Shown in pieces: positions 1 through 7,242 of a DNA stretch of 18,559 nucleotides. The notes under the pieces were generated by a model. The model was not told the DNA's origin and ran no database searches. It saw only the letters and a program-made list of their open reading frames with translations. The translations under genes and the position numbers were made by a program. The DNA lies in contig JBKPFS010000044.1 in NCBI GenBank assembly GCA_046728935.1, forward strand, positions 1 to 18,559, written 5' to 3'. Numbering within the stretch: position 1 is the stretch's first letter; each line of letters starts with the position of its first letter. Origin of the DNA: DATAFO01 sp046728935. GTDB taxonomy: Bacteria > Actinomycetota > Thermoleophilia > Solirubrobacterales > 70-9.

Positions 1-639
1 GCCGATCTCGCCACCCGGCGAGCGGGCGAGCAGCATCCAGCTGCGCTCGTACGCGAGCACCGAGGCGAAGTAGCTCGAGTCGAAGAAATACCGCCCCGTC
101 GCCTCGGCGCGGCGCATCGTCTGCTCGTACGCCCGCTCGAACGCGGCGCGCTCGGACTCGCCGACCTCCGGCCCGGAGAGTTCCTCGATCGTCCAGCCGC
201 GCCGCTCGTTGGCGCGGATCTGCTCCGCGAGGCGGCTGCGGATGCGGCGCGGGTGCCCGGGGTCGTGGATCAGCACCGCGGAGCGCTCGCGCGCGCCGAC
301 CAGCCACTCCGGGCCCGCGAGCCGCTCGCGAGCGAAGATGCTCACCAGGCCGGTCGACTCCCAGGCGACCCCGCCCGGGACCGGAACCGGGCCGCCCTCG
401 ACGACTCCCCCCGGATAGCCGTAGGGCGAGATCGCGTCGAGGCGGCCTGAGTCGGGCACCTCGCGCACCAGCAGGGCGACTCGAACGCTCGCCTGCGCGG
501 TCTCGATCCGCAGGGTATGGGTGACGGCCTCGGCGTCGTAGAACTGCCGGGAACGAAAGAAGTCGTCCGACTCCGCCTCCGCGCCGCGATCGGCCACGAG
601 CTCGGCTTTTGATCCCTCCGGCAAGGCCGTCGGGCTCAT
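1..639 (-). CDS. FemAB/BioF2-like GNAT-fold transferase, partial (C-terminus off window)
   Basis: I translated this frame by hand on the minus strand. An open frame of 213 codons starts with ATG at 639 and runs off the left edge without a stop. The protein contains DAISPYGYPGG at about residues 68-78 and a later stretch FERAYEQTMRRAEATGRYFF, which resemble the first GNAT-like lobe of FemAB/BioF2-type proteins (peptidoglycan interpeptide or other aminoacyl/acyl transferases). The second lobe is outside the window. The start overlaps the stop of the upstream GNAT gene (ATGA at 636-639), which implies translational coupling. Proteins of this class are common in actinobacterial surface-polysaccharide regions, but the acceptor substrate cannot be read from sequence. 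It could instead be a general GNAT acetyltransferase. Confidence 0.7.
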   Translation of the reverse strand, partial: MSPTALPEGSKAELVADRGAEAESDDFFRSRQFYDAEAVTHTLRIETAQASVRVALLVREVPDSGRLDAISPYGYPGGVVEGGPVPVPGGVAWESTGLVSIFARERLAGPEWLVGARERSAVLIHDPGHPRRIRSRLAEQIRANERRGWTIEELSGPEVGESERAAFERAYEQTMRRAEATGRYFFDSSYFASVLAYERSWMLLARSPGGEIG

Positions 640-1160
640 CGTCGGCCCGTGAACTCCTCGGGAAGCAGGCCCCAGACCTCGTTGTCGACCGGGCCGTCGG
701 GGCGCGGGATCGCCCTGCGCATCACGCCCTCGCGCTGAAAGCCGAGGAAGGTGACGACCTTCTGCGCCGCCGTGTTCGTGGCCGGGATCTCGGCGTGGAT
801 CCGGTGCGCGCCGTAATCGTCGAAGGCGTGGATGCACGCCTGACGCTCGGCCTCTCGGGCGACCCCCTTCCCCCATGCTGCGGGATCGCCGATCAGCACC
901 GCCAGCTCCGGACCGGTCTCGCGCGCGAGCCCGAAAAGCGCCACGAACCCGACCGCCTCGTCCCCGCCGTCGATCGTGATCGCCCACTTGCGATCGCGAC
1001 TGGTGTCCATCGCCCGCCCCACCCAGCCCTGCGCGTCGTCGAGCGTGAACTCGTCCCGGGAGCCGACCAGGTCGGCGGTCACGCGCTCGTCGTTGAACCA
1101 GCGATGCACCGCCTCCGCGTCGTCCGGGCGGAAATCGCGAAGCCTTACCTCTGCTGGCAC
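636..1160 (-). CDS. GNAT acetyltransferase, RimJ/RimL-like
   Basis: This is a predicted 174-residue N-acetyltransferase of the Acetyltransf_3 (RimJ/RimL/SpeG-like) type, transferring acetyl from acetyl-CoA to an amine on an unknown substrate. The protein opens with a beta strand (VRLRDFRPDD), has the acetyl-CoA pyrophosphate-binding loop GDPAAWGKGVAREA at about residues 91-104, and ends with the family pattern ATNTAAQKVVTFLGF at 127-141. I chose the GTG at 1160 because it sits 11 bases after the stop of the preceding gene and gives the family's usual length. The longer open frame back to 1295 would only add arginine-rich residues that overlap the neighbour. The stop overlaps the start of the FemAB-like gene by four bases. 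The substrate is not inferable. Confidence 0.85.
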   Translation of the reverse strand: MPAEVRLRDFRPDDAEAVHRWFNDERVTADLVGSRDEFTLDDAQGWVGRAMDTSRDRKWAITIDGGDEAVGFVALFGLARETGPELAVLIGDPAAWGKGVAREAERQACIHAFDDYGAHRIHAEIPATNTAAQKVVTFLGFQREGVMRRAIPRPDGPVDNEVWGLLPEEFTGRR

Positions 1161-1171
1161 GGATCGTGACC

Positions 1172-1618
1172 CTACCCGCGGCCCGCGCCCAACGCCTTCA
1201 CCAAACGCCGCGCGCGCTGCTCGAACCCGAGCCGTCCGTAGAAGGCATGGGCCTCCTCGCGCCAGTCTCCAGAGATCACCTCGAGCCTCTCGCAACCGCA
1301 GGCTTGGGCCTCCGCCTCGACGCGCTCCACCAGCCGGCGGCCCACCCCCGTCCCCCGGGCACCCGAGGCGACCACGAGCGCGTCAATGCGCGCTAGCGGC
1401 GGGCGCTCGAGCACCTCGAGGACGTGCATCGACGCGAGCCCGAGAATCCGACCGCTCTGCTCAGCCACGAAGACCCTCGCCGCGTGGTCGGTCAGTAGGC
1501 GATCCAGGCGATCCGCGAGCGTCACGGCGTCCGTGGGGTATCCGAGCTCATCGAGGAGCCGAAGCAACGCCTCGACGTCGCCCGGTGTCGCACCGCGCAG
1601 CCTCACCTTGATCGGCAT
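1172..1618 (-). CDS. GNAT family N-acetyltransferase
   Basis: This is a 148-residue single-domain GNAT enzyme. Conserved motif A is visible as GARGTGVGRRLV at about residues 86-97 (acetyl-CoA pyrophosphate loop), followed by AHAFYGRLGFEQ at 123-134, the motif-B region with the usual tyrosine that can act as general acid. The length fits a minimal GNAT. It is the first gene of the GNAT-GNAT-FemAB series, with 11 bases to the next gene. The ATG at 1618 is preceded at 1633-1628 by a TAGCCT hexamer, a possible -10 element nine bases from the start. The acceptor amine is unknown. Confidence 0.87.
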   Translation of the reverse strand: MPIKVRLRGATPGDVEALLRLLDELGYPTDAVTLADRLDRLLTDHAARVFVAEQSGRILGLASMHVLEVLERPPLARIDALVVASGARGTGVGRRLVERVEAEAQACGCERLEVISGDWREEAHAFYGRLGFEQRARRLVKALGAGRG

Positions 1619-1627
1619 CGGCCGCCG

Positions 1628-1633
1628 AGGCTA
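1628..1633 (-). promoter_or_regulatory. Candidate -10 element upstream of the GNAT operon
   Basis: On the minus strand TAGCCT (TANNNT type) lies nine bases before the ATG at 1618. No convincing -35 is seen 17 bases further upstream. The same hexamer occurs 12 bases before the dedA start, which gives slight support. Transcription from here would give a very short leader. Confidence 0.3.
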
Positions 1634-1692
1634 TCTGCCCCACCGCCATCGGCATCATCGTGCTCGCCGCACGTCGTTGGGGGGTAGTTCAT

Positions 1693-1737
1693 CGAGTGTC
1701 GAGTAACGACGGGCTATCCGTAGTTATTCGACACTCG
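1693..1737. repeat. Long inverted repeat (45 bp) between the PGT and GNAT genes
   Basis: The left arm CGAGTGTCGAGTAAC (1693-1707) pairs with GTTATTCGACACTCG (1723-1737), with one G-T pair at 1703/1727. After one mismatch (1708/1722) pairing continues as ACGG (1709-1712) with CCGT (1718-1721) around a 5-base loop. About 19 of 20 positions pair, counting the G-T wobble. It lies 37 bp past the stop of the phosphoglycosyl transferase gene (minus strand), so a terminator is the simplest reading. However, no T-tract follows on either strand and the arms are AT-richer than their surroundings. Confidence 0.8.
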
Positions 1738-1774
1738 GCGCCGAACGGAGCCCGCCGGGCCAGGGTCTTAGTAC

Positions 1775-2356
1775 TCAGCCGTAGAGCCCGTGCCCGGTGA
1801 GCAGCAGGCGCGCGGTGCGGGCGAGGATCCTCAGATCGAGGGCCGCGGAGCGGTTGTCCACGTACCACACGTCCAGCTCGATGCGCTCCTCCCAGGGGAT
1901 CCCGGCGCGCCCGTTCACCTGCGCCCAGCCGGTCAGCCCAGGCTTCACCTCGAGCCGGCGGCGCTGGTGGGGCGTGTACAGCTCGACCTGCGCCTGGAGG
2001 GTCGGCCGCGGGCCCACGACCGCCATCTCGCCCCTGATCACGTTGACCAGGTTGGGGAGCTCGTCGAGCGAGAAGCGGCGCAGGAGGCGCCCGGCCCGGG
2101 TCACGCGGGGGTCGCCCTCGAGCACGGGGGTGCCGACGCCGATCGGATCGGCCCCCGGATGCATCGTGCGCAGCTTGTAGACGTCGAACGGCGTCCCGTC
2201 CCGTCCGGCTCGCCGCTGGCGGTAGAGCACCGGACCGCGTGAATCGAGCTTGATCGCGACCGCGGCGATGAGCAGGATCGGCGAGGTCACGACCAGCGCC
2301 AGGGACGCGAGGGCGACGTCGACCCAGCGCGGCAGCCCCCTGCGCGGGGCGTTCAA
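1775..2356 (-). CDS. Monotopic phosphoglycosyl transferase (PglC/WcaJ-like sugar transferase)
   Basis: This enzyme moves a phospho-sugar from a nucleotide-sugar donor to a polyprenyl phosphate carrier at the inner face of the membrane, the first committed step of glycan assembly. The 193-residue protein is the minimal PglC-like form without the N-terminal CoA-binding and TM region of large WbaP-type enzymes. A hydrophobic segment at about 11-35 contains Ser25-Pro26, the break expected in the re-entrant membrane helix. The catalytic Asp-Glu dyad is at 98-99 (SLDELPN), then VGPRP at 114-118, KPGLTGWAQVNGR at 138-150 and a C-terminal VWYVDNRS. The start is a TTG at 2356 overlapping the GT2 stop (TTGA), preceded by a G-run. 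Frames further upstream overlap the GT2 gene and lack family similarity. The sugar is unknown, though a dehydratase-derived diamino or amino sugar is plausible given the cluster. Confidence 0.9.
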   Translation of the reverse strand: MNAPRRGLPRWVDVALASLALVVTSPILLIAAVAIKLDSRGPVLYRQRRAGRDGTPFDVYKLRTMHPGADPIGVGTPVLEGDPRVTRAGRLLRRFSLDELPNLVNVIRGEMAVVGPRPTLQAQVELYTPHQRRRLEVKPGLTGWAQVNGRAGIPWEERIELDVWYVDNRSAALDLRILARTARLLLTGHGLYG

Positions 2357-3498
2357 CGCGTCCCCCCCGCCTTCTCCCAGGTGATCGGGATCCCGCGCCG
2401 CAGGTAGTCCCAGAGCCCCACCGCGCTCGCGGCGGTCACCGAGACGTAGTAGCGCGCGACCCGAAACGGCGTCGCCGGGATCCACGGCGCGATCGCGGCG
2501 GCGGCGAGGAGCGCGAGCTGGAAGGCCAAGGTGACGCCGTAGACCCAACCCTCGCCGAGCAGTGCGACGTTGGCGGCCAGCGCGAGCACGTGCAGGAACG
2601 GCGACAGGTATCGCAGCACCCGGTGGGAGACGATCTGGAACGCATAGAGCGCGCCGTAACCGCGTGGGGAGAGCATCCCGCCGGCGAGCATCGTCCCCCA
2701 CGACCCGGCGAGCATGCGCCGCTTGCGGCCGAACTCGTCGCCGAGGGTGGCCGCCAGCCGTTCCCGGGCGACCGCCCGCGGCTCGTACAGGGGGCGCCGG
2801 CCGTCCTTGACCATCCGGAACGGCAGTGTGATGTCCTGGCCGCGCTCGGGCTCGAGGAATACGTACGCCTCCCGCCGCACGGCGTTGATCCCTCCGTTTC
2901 CGGCCGTCACCCCGGCGAGTGCCGACTCGAGCTGGCGCACGGCCATCTCGTAGCGCCAGTAGAGGCCCTCCTGGGTCTCGGATCCGCCCGCGGAGAAGCG
3001 CACCTGGCCGCAGACGTAACCGACGTCGGGCGCCGACAGCAGACGTTCGACCAGACGCCGCAGGGCGTCGGGCTCCCAGAGGGAGTTCGCGTCCGAGAAC
3101 GCGAGCACCTCGCCGCTCGAGCGCTCGGCCGCCGTGTTCAGCGCCGCCACCTTGCCCCCGCGGCGAAGCTCGAGGACGAGGTCCGCGCCCGCGGCGCGCG
3201 CGAGCTCGACCGTGCGATCGCTTGAGCCGTCGTCGGCGACGATCACCTCGAGCCGCTCGCGCGGGTAGTCGAGCTCGAGCGCGTTTCGCACCTTCGCCTC
3301 GATCGTGGGCTCCTCGTCGTGCGCGGCGACGATCAACGACACGCGGGGAAGCTCGTCCGGCGCGAGCGCCGGAGCCGGCGAGTCCGTGCGCGCTCCTCCG
3401 CGCAGGGTGACCAGTAGCCCCAGGACGAGCGGGTACGCGAGGTGCGTGTACACAAGCAGGCCGGCGGAGGCCCAGAAGACGATCTCCAGCGCCCTCAT
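2353..3498 (-). CDS. Membrane glycosyltransferase family 2
   Basis: This 381-residue inverting GT2 enzyme has an N-terminal TM helix (about 5-31), a GT-A domain, and hydrophobic C-terminal segments from about residue 285. Visible motifs are VSLIVAAHDEE at 53-63, nucleotide-binding VADDGSSDRT at 87-96, the metal-site SDAN at 135-138, QDITLPFRM at 221-229 around the catalytic-base Asp222, and RKRRMLAGSW at 258-267 in the place of the Q/RxxRW motif of processive enzymes. The layout resembles poly-GlcNAc synthase-type or cellulose synthase-type GT2 proteins. I use the ATG at 3498, 11 bases after the preceding GT4 stop. Earlier starts lie inside that gene. The donor sugar and linkage are not readable. 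Confidence 0.9.
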   Translation of the reverse strand: MRALEIVFWASAGLLVYTHLAYPLVLGLLVTLRGGARTDSPAPALAPDELPRVSLIVAAHDEEPTIEAKVRNALELDYPRERLEVIVADDGSSDRTVELARAAGADLVLELRRGGKVAALNTAAERSSGEVLAFSDANSLWEPDALRRLVERLLSAPDVGYVCGQVRFSAGGSETQEGLYWRYEMAVRQLESALAGVTAGNGGINAVRREAYVFLEPERGQDITLPFRMVKDGRRPLYEPRAVARERLAATLGDEFGRKRRMLAGSWGTMLAGGMLSPRGYGALYAFQIVSHRVLRYLSPFLHVLALAANVALLGEGWVYGVTLAFQLALLAAAAIAPWIPATPFRVARYYVSVTAASAVGLWDYLRRGIPITWEKAGGTR

Positions 3499-3509
3499 CG
3501 CGGCGGCGA

Positions 3510-4622
3510 TTATCCAGCGAGCAGCTCGCGGTAGAGGGCGAGATGCTGCTCGGCGATCGACCGCCACGAGTACGGTCCGGCGACGGCGGCGCGGGCGCCC
3601 TCCGTGAGGCGCTCGCGCTCCGCCGGCGACGACAGCACCTCGTGGAGCGCCTCCGCCAACGCTTCCGGGCTCCCGGGCGGCACCAGCCGTCCGGCGCCCT
3701 GCGCCGCCACCTCCGGAAAGCCTCCGACCGAGCTCATCACGATCGGCTTGCCGAACGCGAGCGCGGTGTGAAGGACCCCCGATTGCTCGGCCTCCCGATA
3801 GGGGAGCACGACCACGTCGGCTCGCTCGAACATCCGCGGGACCTCACGGTCCTGGATGAACCTGGACACGAAGCGCACAGGGGCGGAGATCCTCTCCGCC
3901 TGAGCGCGCAGGGCGCCGAGGTAGAGCTCCTCGTGGGGGCGCCCGACGACCCACAGCTCCGCATCGCCGTCCAAGCGGCTGAACGCGTCGAGCAGCAGAT
4001 CGACCCCCTTGTACCGTCGGATCAGCCCGAAGAAGAGCACCACGGGCGCATCGACTTGGTCGAGCTCGGCGGGTAGGGGGGCAGGATCCGGGATTCGCGT
4101 CAGGTAGTCGAGGGGGCCGTGCGGAATCACGCGAACGCGCTCGGCCGGCACGCCGCCCTGATCCCGAAGCACCGCCGCCCCGTACTCGGAGAGCGCCACG
4201 ACCGTGTCCATGCGACGAAACACCTTGCGGGCGCTCCAGCTCGGCACGCCGCCCCGGAGGGTGCCATGAGAGGTGATCAGCCGCGGGCGCGCTCCCGGGA
4301 GCCACATCCAGTCCAGCGGAGGCAGTCCCAGCCACTGGTAATGCACGATGTCCGCCATCCGCGCCAGCCGGCCGTACCTACGCATGTCGACCACGTGCTC
4401 GAGCCCCCTCTGGGCCAGGCGCCAGCGGGCACCCGGCCCGCGACTCGCGGTGCGCCGGTAGAAGAGGTCTCGCTCGACGTAGCCCTCCGGGCTCGGGACC
4501 GGCCCGTAGCGGAACCGGCTCGTCACCAGCTCGACGTCGAGGCCGACGCCCGCCAGCGCGGCCGAGAGCGAGTGGTCATAGGGCGGCGTGTAGGCGGGCG
4601 GGTCGACGATCTGGACGCGCAT
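3510..4622 (-). CDS. Glycosyltransferase family 4
   Basis: This 370-residue GT-B-fold retaining glycosyltransferase is probably cytoplasmic and membrane-associated, adding a sugar to the lipid-linked glycan. The N-terminal lobe begins MRVQIVDPPAYTPPYDHSLS. The C-terminal GT4 lobe has VVLFFGLIRRYKGVDLLLDAF from about 194, the strand AELWVVGRPHEE, and PYREAEQSGVLHTALAFGKPIV at 274-295. The nucleotide-sugar region lacks the textbook E-x7-E glutamates: Ala278 and Thr286 stand in those places with Glu277 and Glu279 adjacent. SGVL variants of this kind are seen in other GT4 proteins. It diverges from the plus-strand GT2 gene with only 17 bases between the two ATG codons. The donor is unknown. Confidence 0.9.
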   Translation of the reverse strand: MRVQIVDPPAYTPPYDHSLSAALAGVGLDVELVTSRFRYGPVPSPEGYVERDLFYRRTASRGPGARWRLAQRGLEHVVDMRRYGRLARMADIVHYQWLGLPPLDWMWLPGARPRLITSHGTLRGGVPSWSARKVFRRMDTVVALSEYGAAVLRDQGGVPAERVRVIPHGPLDYLTRIPDPAPLPAELDQVDAPVVLFFGLIRRYKGVDLLLDAFSRLDGDAELWVVGRPHEELYLGALRAQAERISAPVRFVSRFIQDREVPRMFERADVVVLPYREAEQSGVLHTALAFGKPIVMSSVGGFPEVAAQGAGRLVPPGSPEALAEALHEVLSSPAERERLTEGARAAVAGPYSWRSIAEQHLALYRELLAG

Positions 4623-4630
4623 CGGGGACG

Positions 4631-4636
4631 ATTCTG
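4631..4636 (-). promoter_or_regulatory. Weak candidate -10 for the GT4-GT2-PGT transcript
   Basis: On the minus strand CAGAAT lies eight bases before the GT4 ATG at 4622, the same spacing as the stronger TACACT in front of the dehydratase gene. The match is weak and no properly spaced -35 is seen. A TTGACG further upstream is 23 bases away, which is too far. The divergent GT2 start at 4640 means any promoters here must overlap the coding starts. Confidence 0.2.
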
Positions 4637-4639
4637 GCG

Positions 4640-5608
4640 ATGCGGCTCTCCTACTGCGTCGTCAACACCAGCGGCCGCAGCGACCTCCTTGCCTGCCTCG
4701 AGGCGATTCGCGTCACGCATCCCCGGGGCGTCGAGGCCGAGCTGCTCGTGCTCGACAACGCCTCGGACGATGGCTCGGTCGAGGCGGTCGAGGCCTGGAT
4801 CGCGGGCGCGGGCGCGCTCGGGAAGTCGACCCGGGTGATCGCCCGCGATCGTCGCGCGGGAAAGTCCGAGAACGACGCCCTGCTCCTGCGCGAGGCGCGC
4901 GGCGAGCTGTGCCTGCTCTTGAACGAGGACGCCGAGCTTCGCCCTGGCGCCACCGAGGCGCTGATCGCAGCGCTCCGGGCCGAGCCGCGCGCCGCCGCTG
5001 CGGGGGGGCGCCTGGTCGATCCCGAGGGCCGGCCCCTGGCCTGCGCCTGGCGGCTTCCGAGCGTGGGCACGGCCCTCGCGGGAGCGCTCTTCCTCCACCG
5101 CGCCCTCGTGACCCAGAGCCGCGGCTCCGAGACGCGGCGCGTCGGCTGGGTGCAGTCCGCCGCAATGCTGGTGCGCCGCGAGGCTGCGAGCGAGATCGGC
5201 TACTTCGACCCCGCCTTCTTCGTCTACTCCGACGAGACCGACTTCTGCAAGCGACTGACCGACGCCGGCTGGCTGATCCTCCACGTGCCCGCCGCCGAGG
5301 CGGCGCACCACGAGCAGCTCGCCACCGACGCGTCCGCCGGGGAACGGCGCCTGGTCGAGTTTCATCGCGGGCGGGACCTCTACATGCGAAAGCACCCCGG
5401 CGCCGCGGCCGCGGCGATCGCCCGCGTGCTCACCGCCTGGAGCTACATCCCGCGCATCCTCGCGGCGCTGGTCCTGCGTCGACACGACCCTCGGTGGTAC
5501 TGGCAACACGCCCGCTGCGCGCTGCGGCCCTGGCACCGCGAGGGCCTGCGCGAGGCGGCCGAGGCCTACAACCGGCGCCTCGCCGCGGGCGTCGCCGCGC
5601 GCGATTGA
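4640..5608 (+). CDS. Glycosyltransferase family 2 (rhamnosyltransferase-like), opposite strand
   Basis: This is a 322-residue GT2 enzyme of the WbbL/rhamnosyltransferase type, adding a sugar to a lipid-linked acceptor in the cytoplasm. The nucleotide-binding stretch LLVLDNASDDGS is at 35-46, the metal-binding DxD equivalent is NEDAEL at 95-100, the acceptor loop is VGWVQSAAMLVRREA at about 168-182, and FFVYSDETDFCKRLTDAGW holds the catalytic-base region. A hydrophobic stretch near 265-280 may associate with the membrane. It is the only plus-strand gene in an otherwise minus-strand polysaccharide block, and its ATG is 17 bases from the divergent GT4 ATG. A GGGGA 11 bases upstream is the only candidate ribosome site. 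A hairpin follows the stop. Confidence 0.9.
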   Translation: MRLSYCVVNTSGRSDLLACLEAIRVTHPRGVEAELLVLDNASDDGSVEAVEAWIAGAGALGKSTRVIARDRRAGKSENDALLLREARGELCLLLNEDAELRPGATEALIAALRAEPRAAAAGGRLVDPEGRPLACAWRLPSVGTALAGALFLHRALVTQSRGSETRRVGWVQSAAMLVRREAASEIGYFDPAFFVYSDETDFCKRLTDAGWLILHVPAAEAAHHEQLATDASAGERRLVEFHRGRDLYMRKHPGAAAAAIARVLTAWSYIPRILAALVLRRHDPRWYWQHARCALRPWHREGLREAAEAYNRRLAAGVAARD

Positions 5609-5619
5609 GAACAGCGCAC

Positions 5620-5640
5620 CCCGGGTCCCGCCGACCCGGG
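5620..5640 (+). terminator. Hairpin after the plus-strand GT2 gene
   Basis: CCCGGGT (5620-5626) and ACCCGGG (5634-5640) form a perfect 7-bp stem with a 7-base loop, 11 bases after the GT2 stop. No T-run follows, as is usual for high-GC actinobacteria. It lies in the 71-bp convergent gap and could stop transcription from both sides. Confidence 0.55.
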
Positions 5641-5667
5641 CCTCAAGCCGCGCTGCGCGCTGGCGCT

Positions 5668-5683
5668 CTGAGCACGGGCTCAG
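5668..5683 (-). terminator. Small hairpin overlapping the flippase stop codon
   Basis: CTGAGC (5668-5673) and GCTCAG (5678-5683) form a perfect 6-bp stem around ACGG. It spans the TGA of the minus-strand flippase gene at 5682-5680. Together with the hairpin at 5620-5640 it may separate the two convergent transcripts, but it is short and could be chance. Confidence 0.3.
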
Positions 5684-7233
5684 AAGCCGGTGCGGTCCTC
5701 GTCGCGAATCGCCTGCTCGTAGACCTCGGCCGCGCCGCGGCCGCCCGGCGAAGGGGGGGCCGGCTCGGCGCGCAGCGCGCGCAGGCGTGACCCGACTGCG
5801 GCCGGGCTGAGCAGCGAGCGCAGCCGCCGGCGCTCCTCCGTGGTGAGGAAGCCGGCCGCCAGCAGGAGCGCCGGCAGCGCGAGCCAGAGCGCCGCGCGGC
5901 TGACCGCCCCGCCGAGCCCCGCGGTGGGCAGAAGGGCATCGCCGGCGCCAACGGTGGCCGCCGTCACCGCCACGAGCAGGGCCAGACGCCCCCACTCGTA
6001 CGGGACCGGGAACAGCCGCTGGGTGAAGACGAACATCAGGACCAGCACGACCACGTATGAGCCGACCAGCGCCAGACCGGCGCCGACTATGCCGAGCGGC
6101 GGGATCAGCGCCAGGTTGAGGCCCACGTTGACGGCCGTGCCAGCCGCGGTGGCGGGGAAGTTGAACTCGGTTCGCCCGGTGCGACCGAGGATCACGATCA
6201 GCGCGAGATAGAGCGCGTAGAGGGCGATCCCCGTGGCGAGGAGCCCGATCGCCTCGTGGGCGTCCGCGTACGCGTCGGCAGCCAGCAGGTCGACGATTGA
6301 GCGCGAGAGCAGCCACAGGCCAGCGACCGCGAACGCGCACACGGCGGCGAACCAGGTGAAGACCAGGCTGTACACGCTTCGCGCCTCCTCGTCGTCGGCG
6401 ATCGAATAGGCCAGCGGCGGGAACGCGAGCTGGAACCCGCGCGAGAGCACCTGCATCGCCCCGGCGAACTTGACCGCCAGCGCGTAGAGGCCCGCCTCCG
6501 CGAGGCCCGACAGGCGGACGAGCAGGATCCGGTCGATGAAGTTGAGCGAGTAGAGGGTCAGCTCCGCCGGCATGGTGGGCAGGCCGAACCGGAACATCCG
6601 CCGCAGCAGCGCGCGGTCGGGCCAGAAGCCGAGGCGCCGCCGCTCGGCCCACAGCCGCCAGCCGAGGAAGATCGCCCCGGTGCCGAAGGTGCCGAGGAGG
6701 ATCGCGTTGGCCCCGAGGTCCGCATCGACGACCAAATAGACGGTGAACGGGATCGTGACCACGACGTTGGTGACGGTGAGCCCGAAGTAGAGACGGGCGC
6801 GCTCGTCGAGCCGCAGCAGCGTGAGCACGTACTCCCACATCGTCAACGTCCACAACCCGAGGATCGCGAGCCGCGCAAGGCCGGCGTCGGAGTGGTCGAG
6901 GAGGGCCTCCGAGATCGGCTCGGCGAACATCAGCGCAACCGCGGCTCCCGCGCTCGCGGTCCAGAACAGGGACGCGAAGCCGGTCCTGACCACGGCGAGG
7001 CGGTCCTCGTCGGCGAGGTAGTAGAAGCGCAGGATCGCCTCGATCACGCCGAGCCTGATGACGATGCTCGCCGCGATGACCGAGGAGAGCATGACCTCGG
7101 CCGCGCCGTAGTCGCTCGGGGTGAGGTAGGCCGTGTAGACGGGCAGCAGGAAGACCGCGATCAGCTTCGAGAGCACGCTCGAGGCGGTGTAGGCGGCGCC
7201 CGTGGTCGCGAGCCTGCGCAGATACTCGAACAC
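5680..7233 (-). CDS. Wzx-type polysaccharide flippase (MOP/MATE superfamily)
   Basis: This 517-residue multi-pass membrane protein is of the polysaccharide-biosynthesis/MurJ-like flippase superfamily. It translocates undecaprenyl-diphosphate-linked glycan units across the membrane. The N-terminus FEYLRRLATTGAAYTASSVLSK, followed by LPVYTAYLTPSDYGAAEVM, is a classic Wzx opening (amphipathic entry, then TM1/TM2). Hydrophobic segments continue to about residue 470, consistent with 12-14 helices, and FGLPTMPAELTLYSLNFIDR marks the repeat in the middle. A charged, Pro/Gly-rich cytosolic tail of about 37 residues follows. Nine bases separate it from the ligase/polymerase gene upstream, so the two are likely co-transcribed. 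Substrate specificity cannot be predicted. Confidence 0.92.
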   Translation of the reverse strand: MFEYLRRLATTGAAYTASSVLSKLIAVFLLPVYTAYLTPSDYGAAEVMLSSVIAASIVIRLGVIEAILRFYYLADEDRLAVVRTGFASLFWTASAGAAVALMFAEPISEALLDHSDAGLARLAILGLWTLTMWEYVLTLLRLDERARLYFGLTVTNVVVTIPFTVYLVVDADLGANAILLGTFGTGAIFLGWRLWAERRRLGFWPDRALLRRMFRFGLPTMPAELTLYSLNFIDRILLVRLSGLAEAGLYALAVKFAGAMQVLSRGFQLAFPPLAYSIADDEEARSVYSLVFTWFAAVCAFAVAGLWLLSRSIVDLLAADAYADAHEAIGLLATGIALYALYLALIVILGRTGRTEFNFPATAAGTAVNVGLNLALIPPLGIVGAGLALVGSYVVVLVLMFVFTQRLFPVPYEWGRLALLVAVTAATVGAGDALLPTAGLGGAVSRAALWLALPALLLAAGFLTTEERRRLRSLLSPAAVGSRLRALRAEPAPPSPGGRGAAEVYEQAIRDEDRTGF

Positions 7234-7242
7234 GCTCGCGCC

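Noticed and set aside
609..1169. Plus-strand frame opposite the GNAT gene
   Set aside because: It mirrors the codons of the well-supported minus-strand GNAT and has no family features.
1750..1760. GCCC-GCC-GGGC mini-hairpin after the phosphoglycosyl transferase gene
   Set aside because: A 4-bp stem is too short to call; the nearby 45-bp repeat is the stronger candidate.
1775..2701. Longer 308-residue version of the phosphoglycosyl transferase
   Set aside because: The extra 115 N-terminal residues are Arg-rich and overlap the GT2 gene; the TTG at 2356 gives the standard PglC length.
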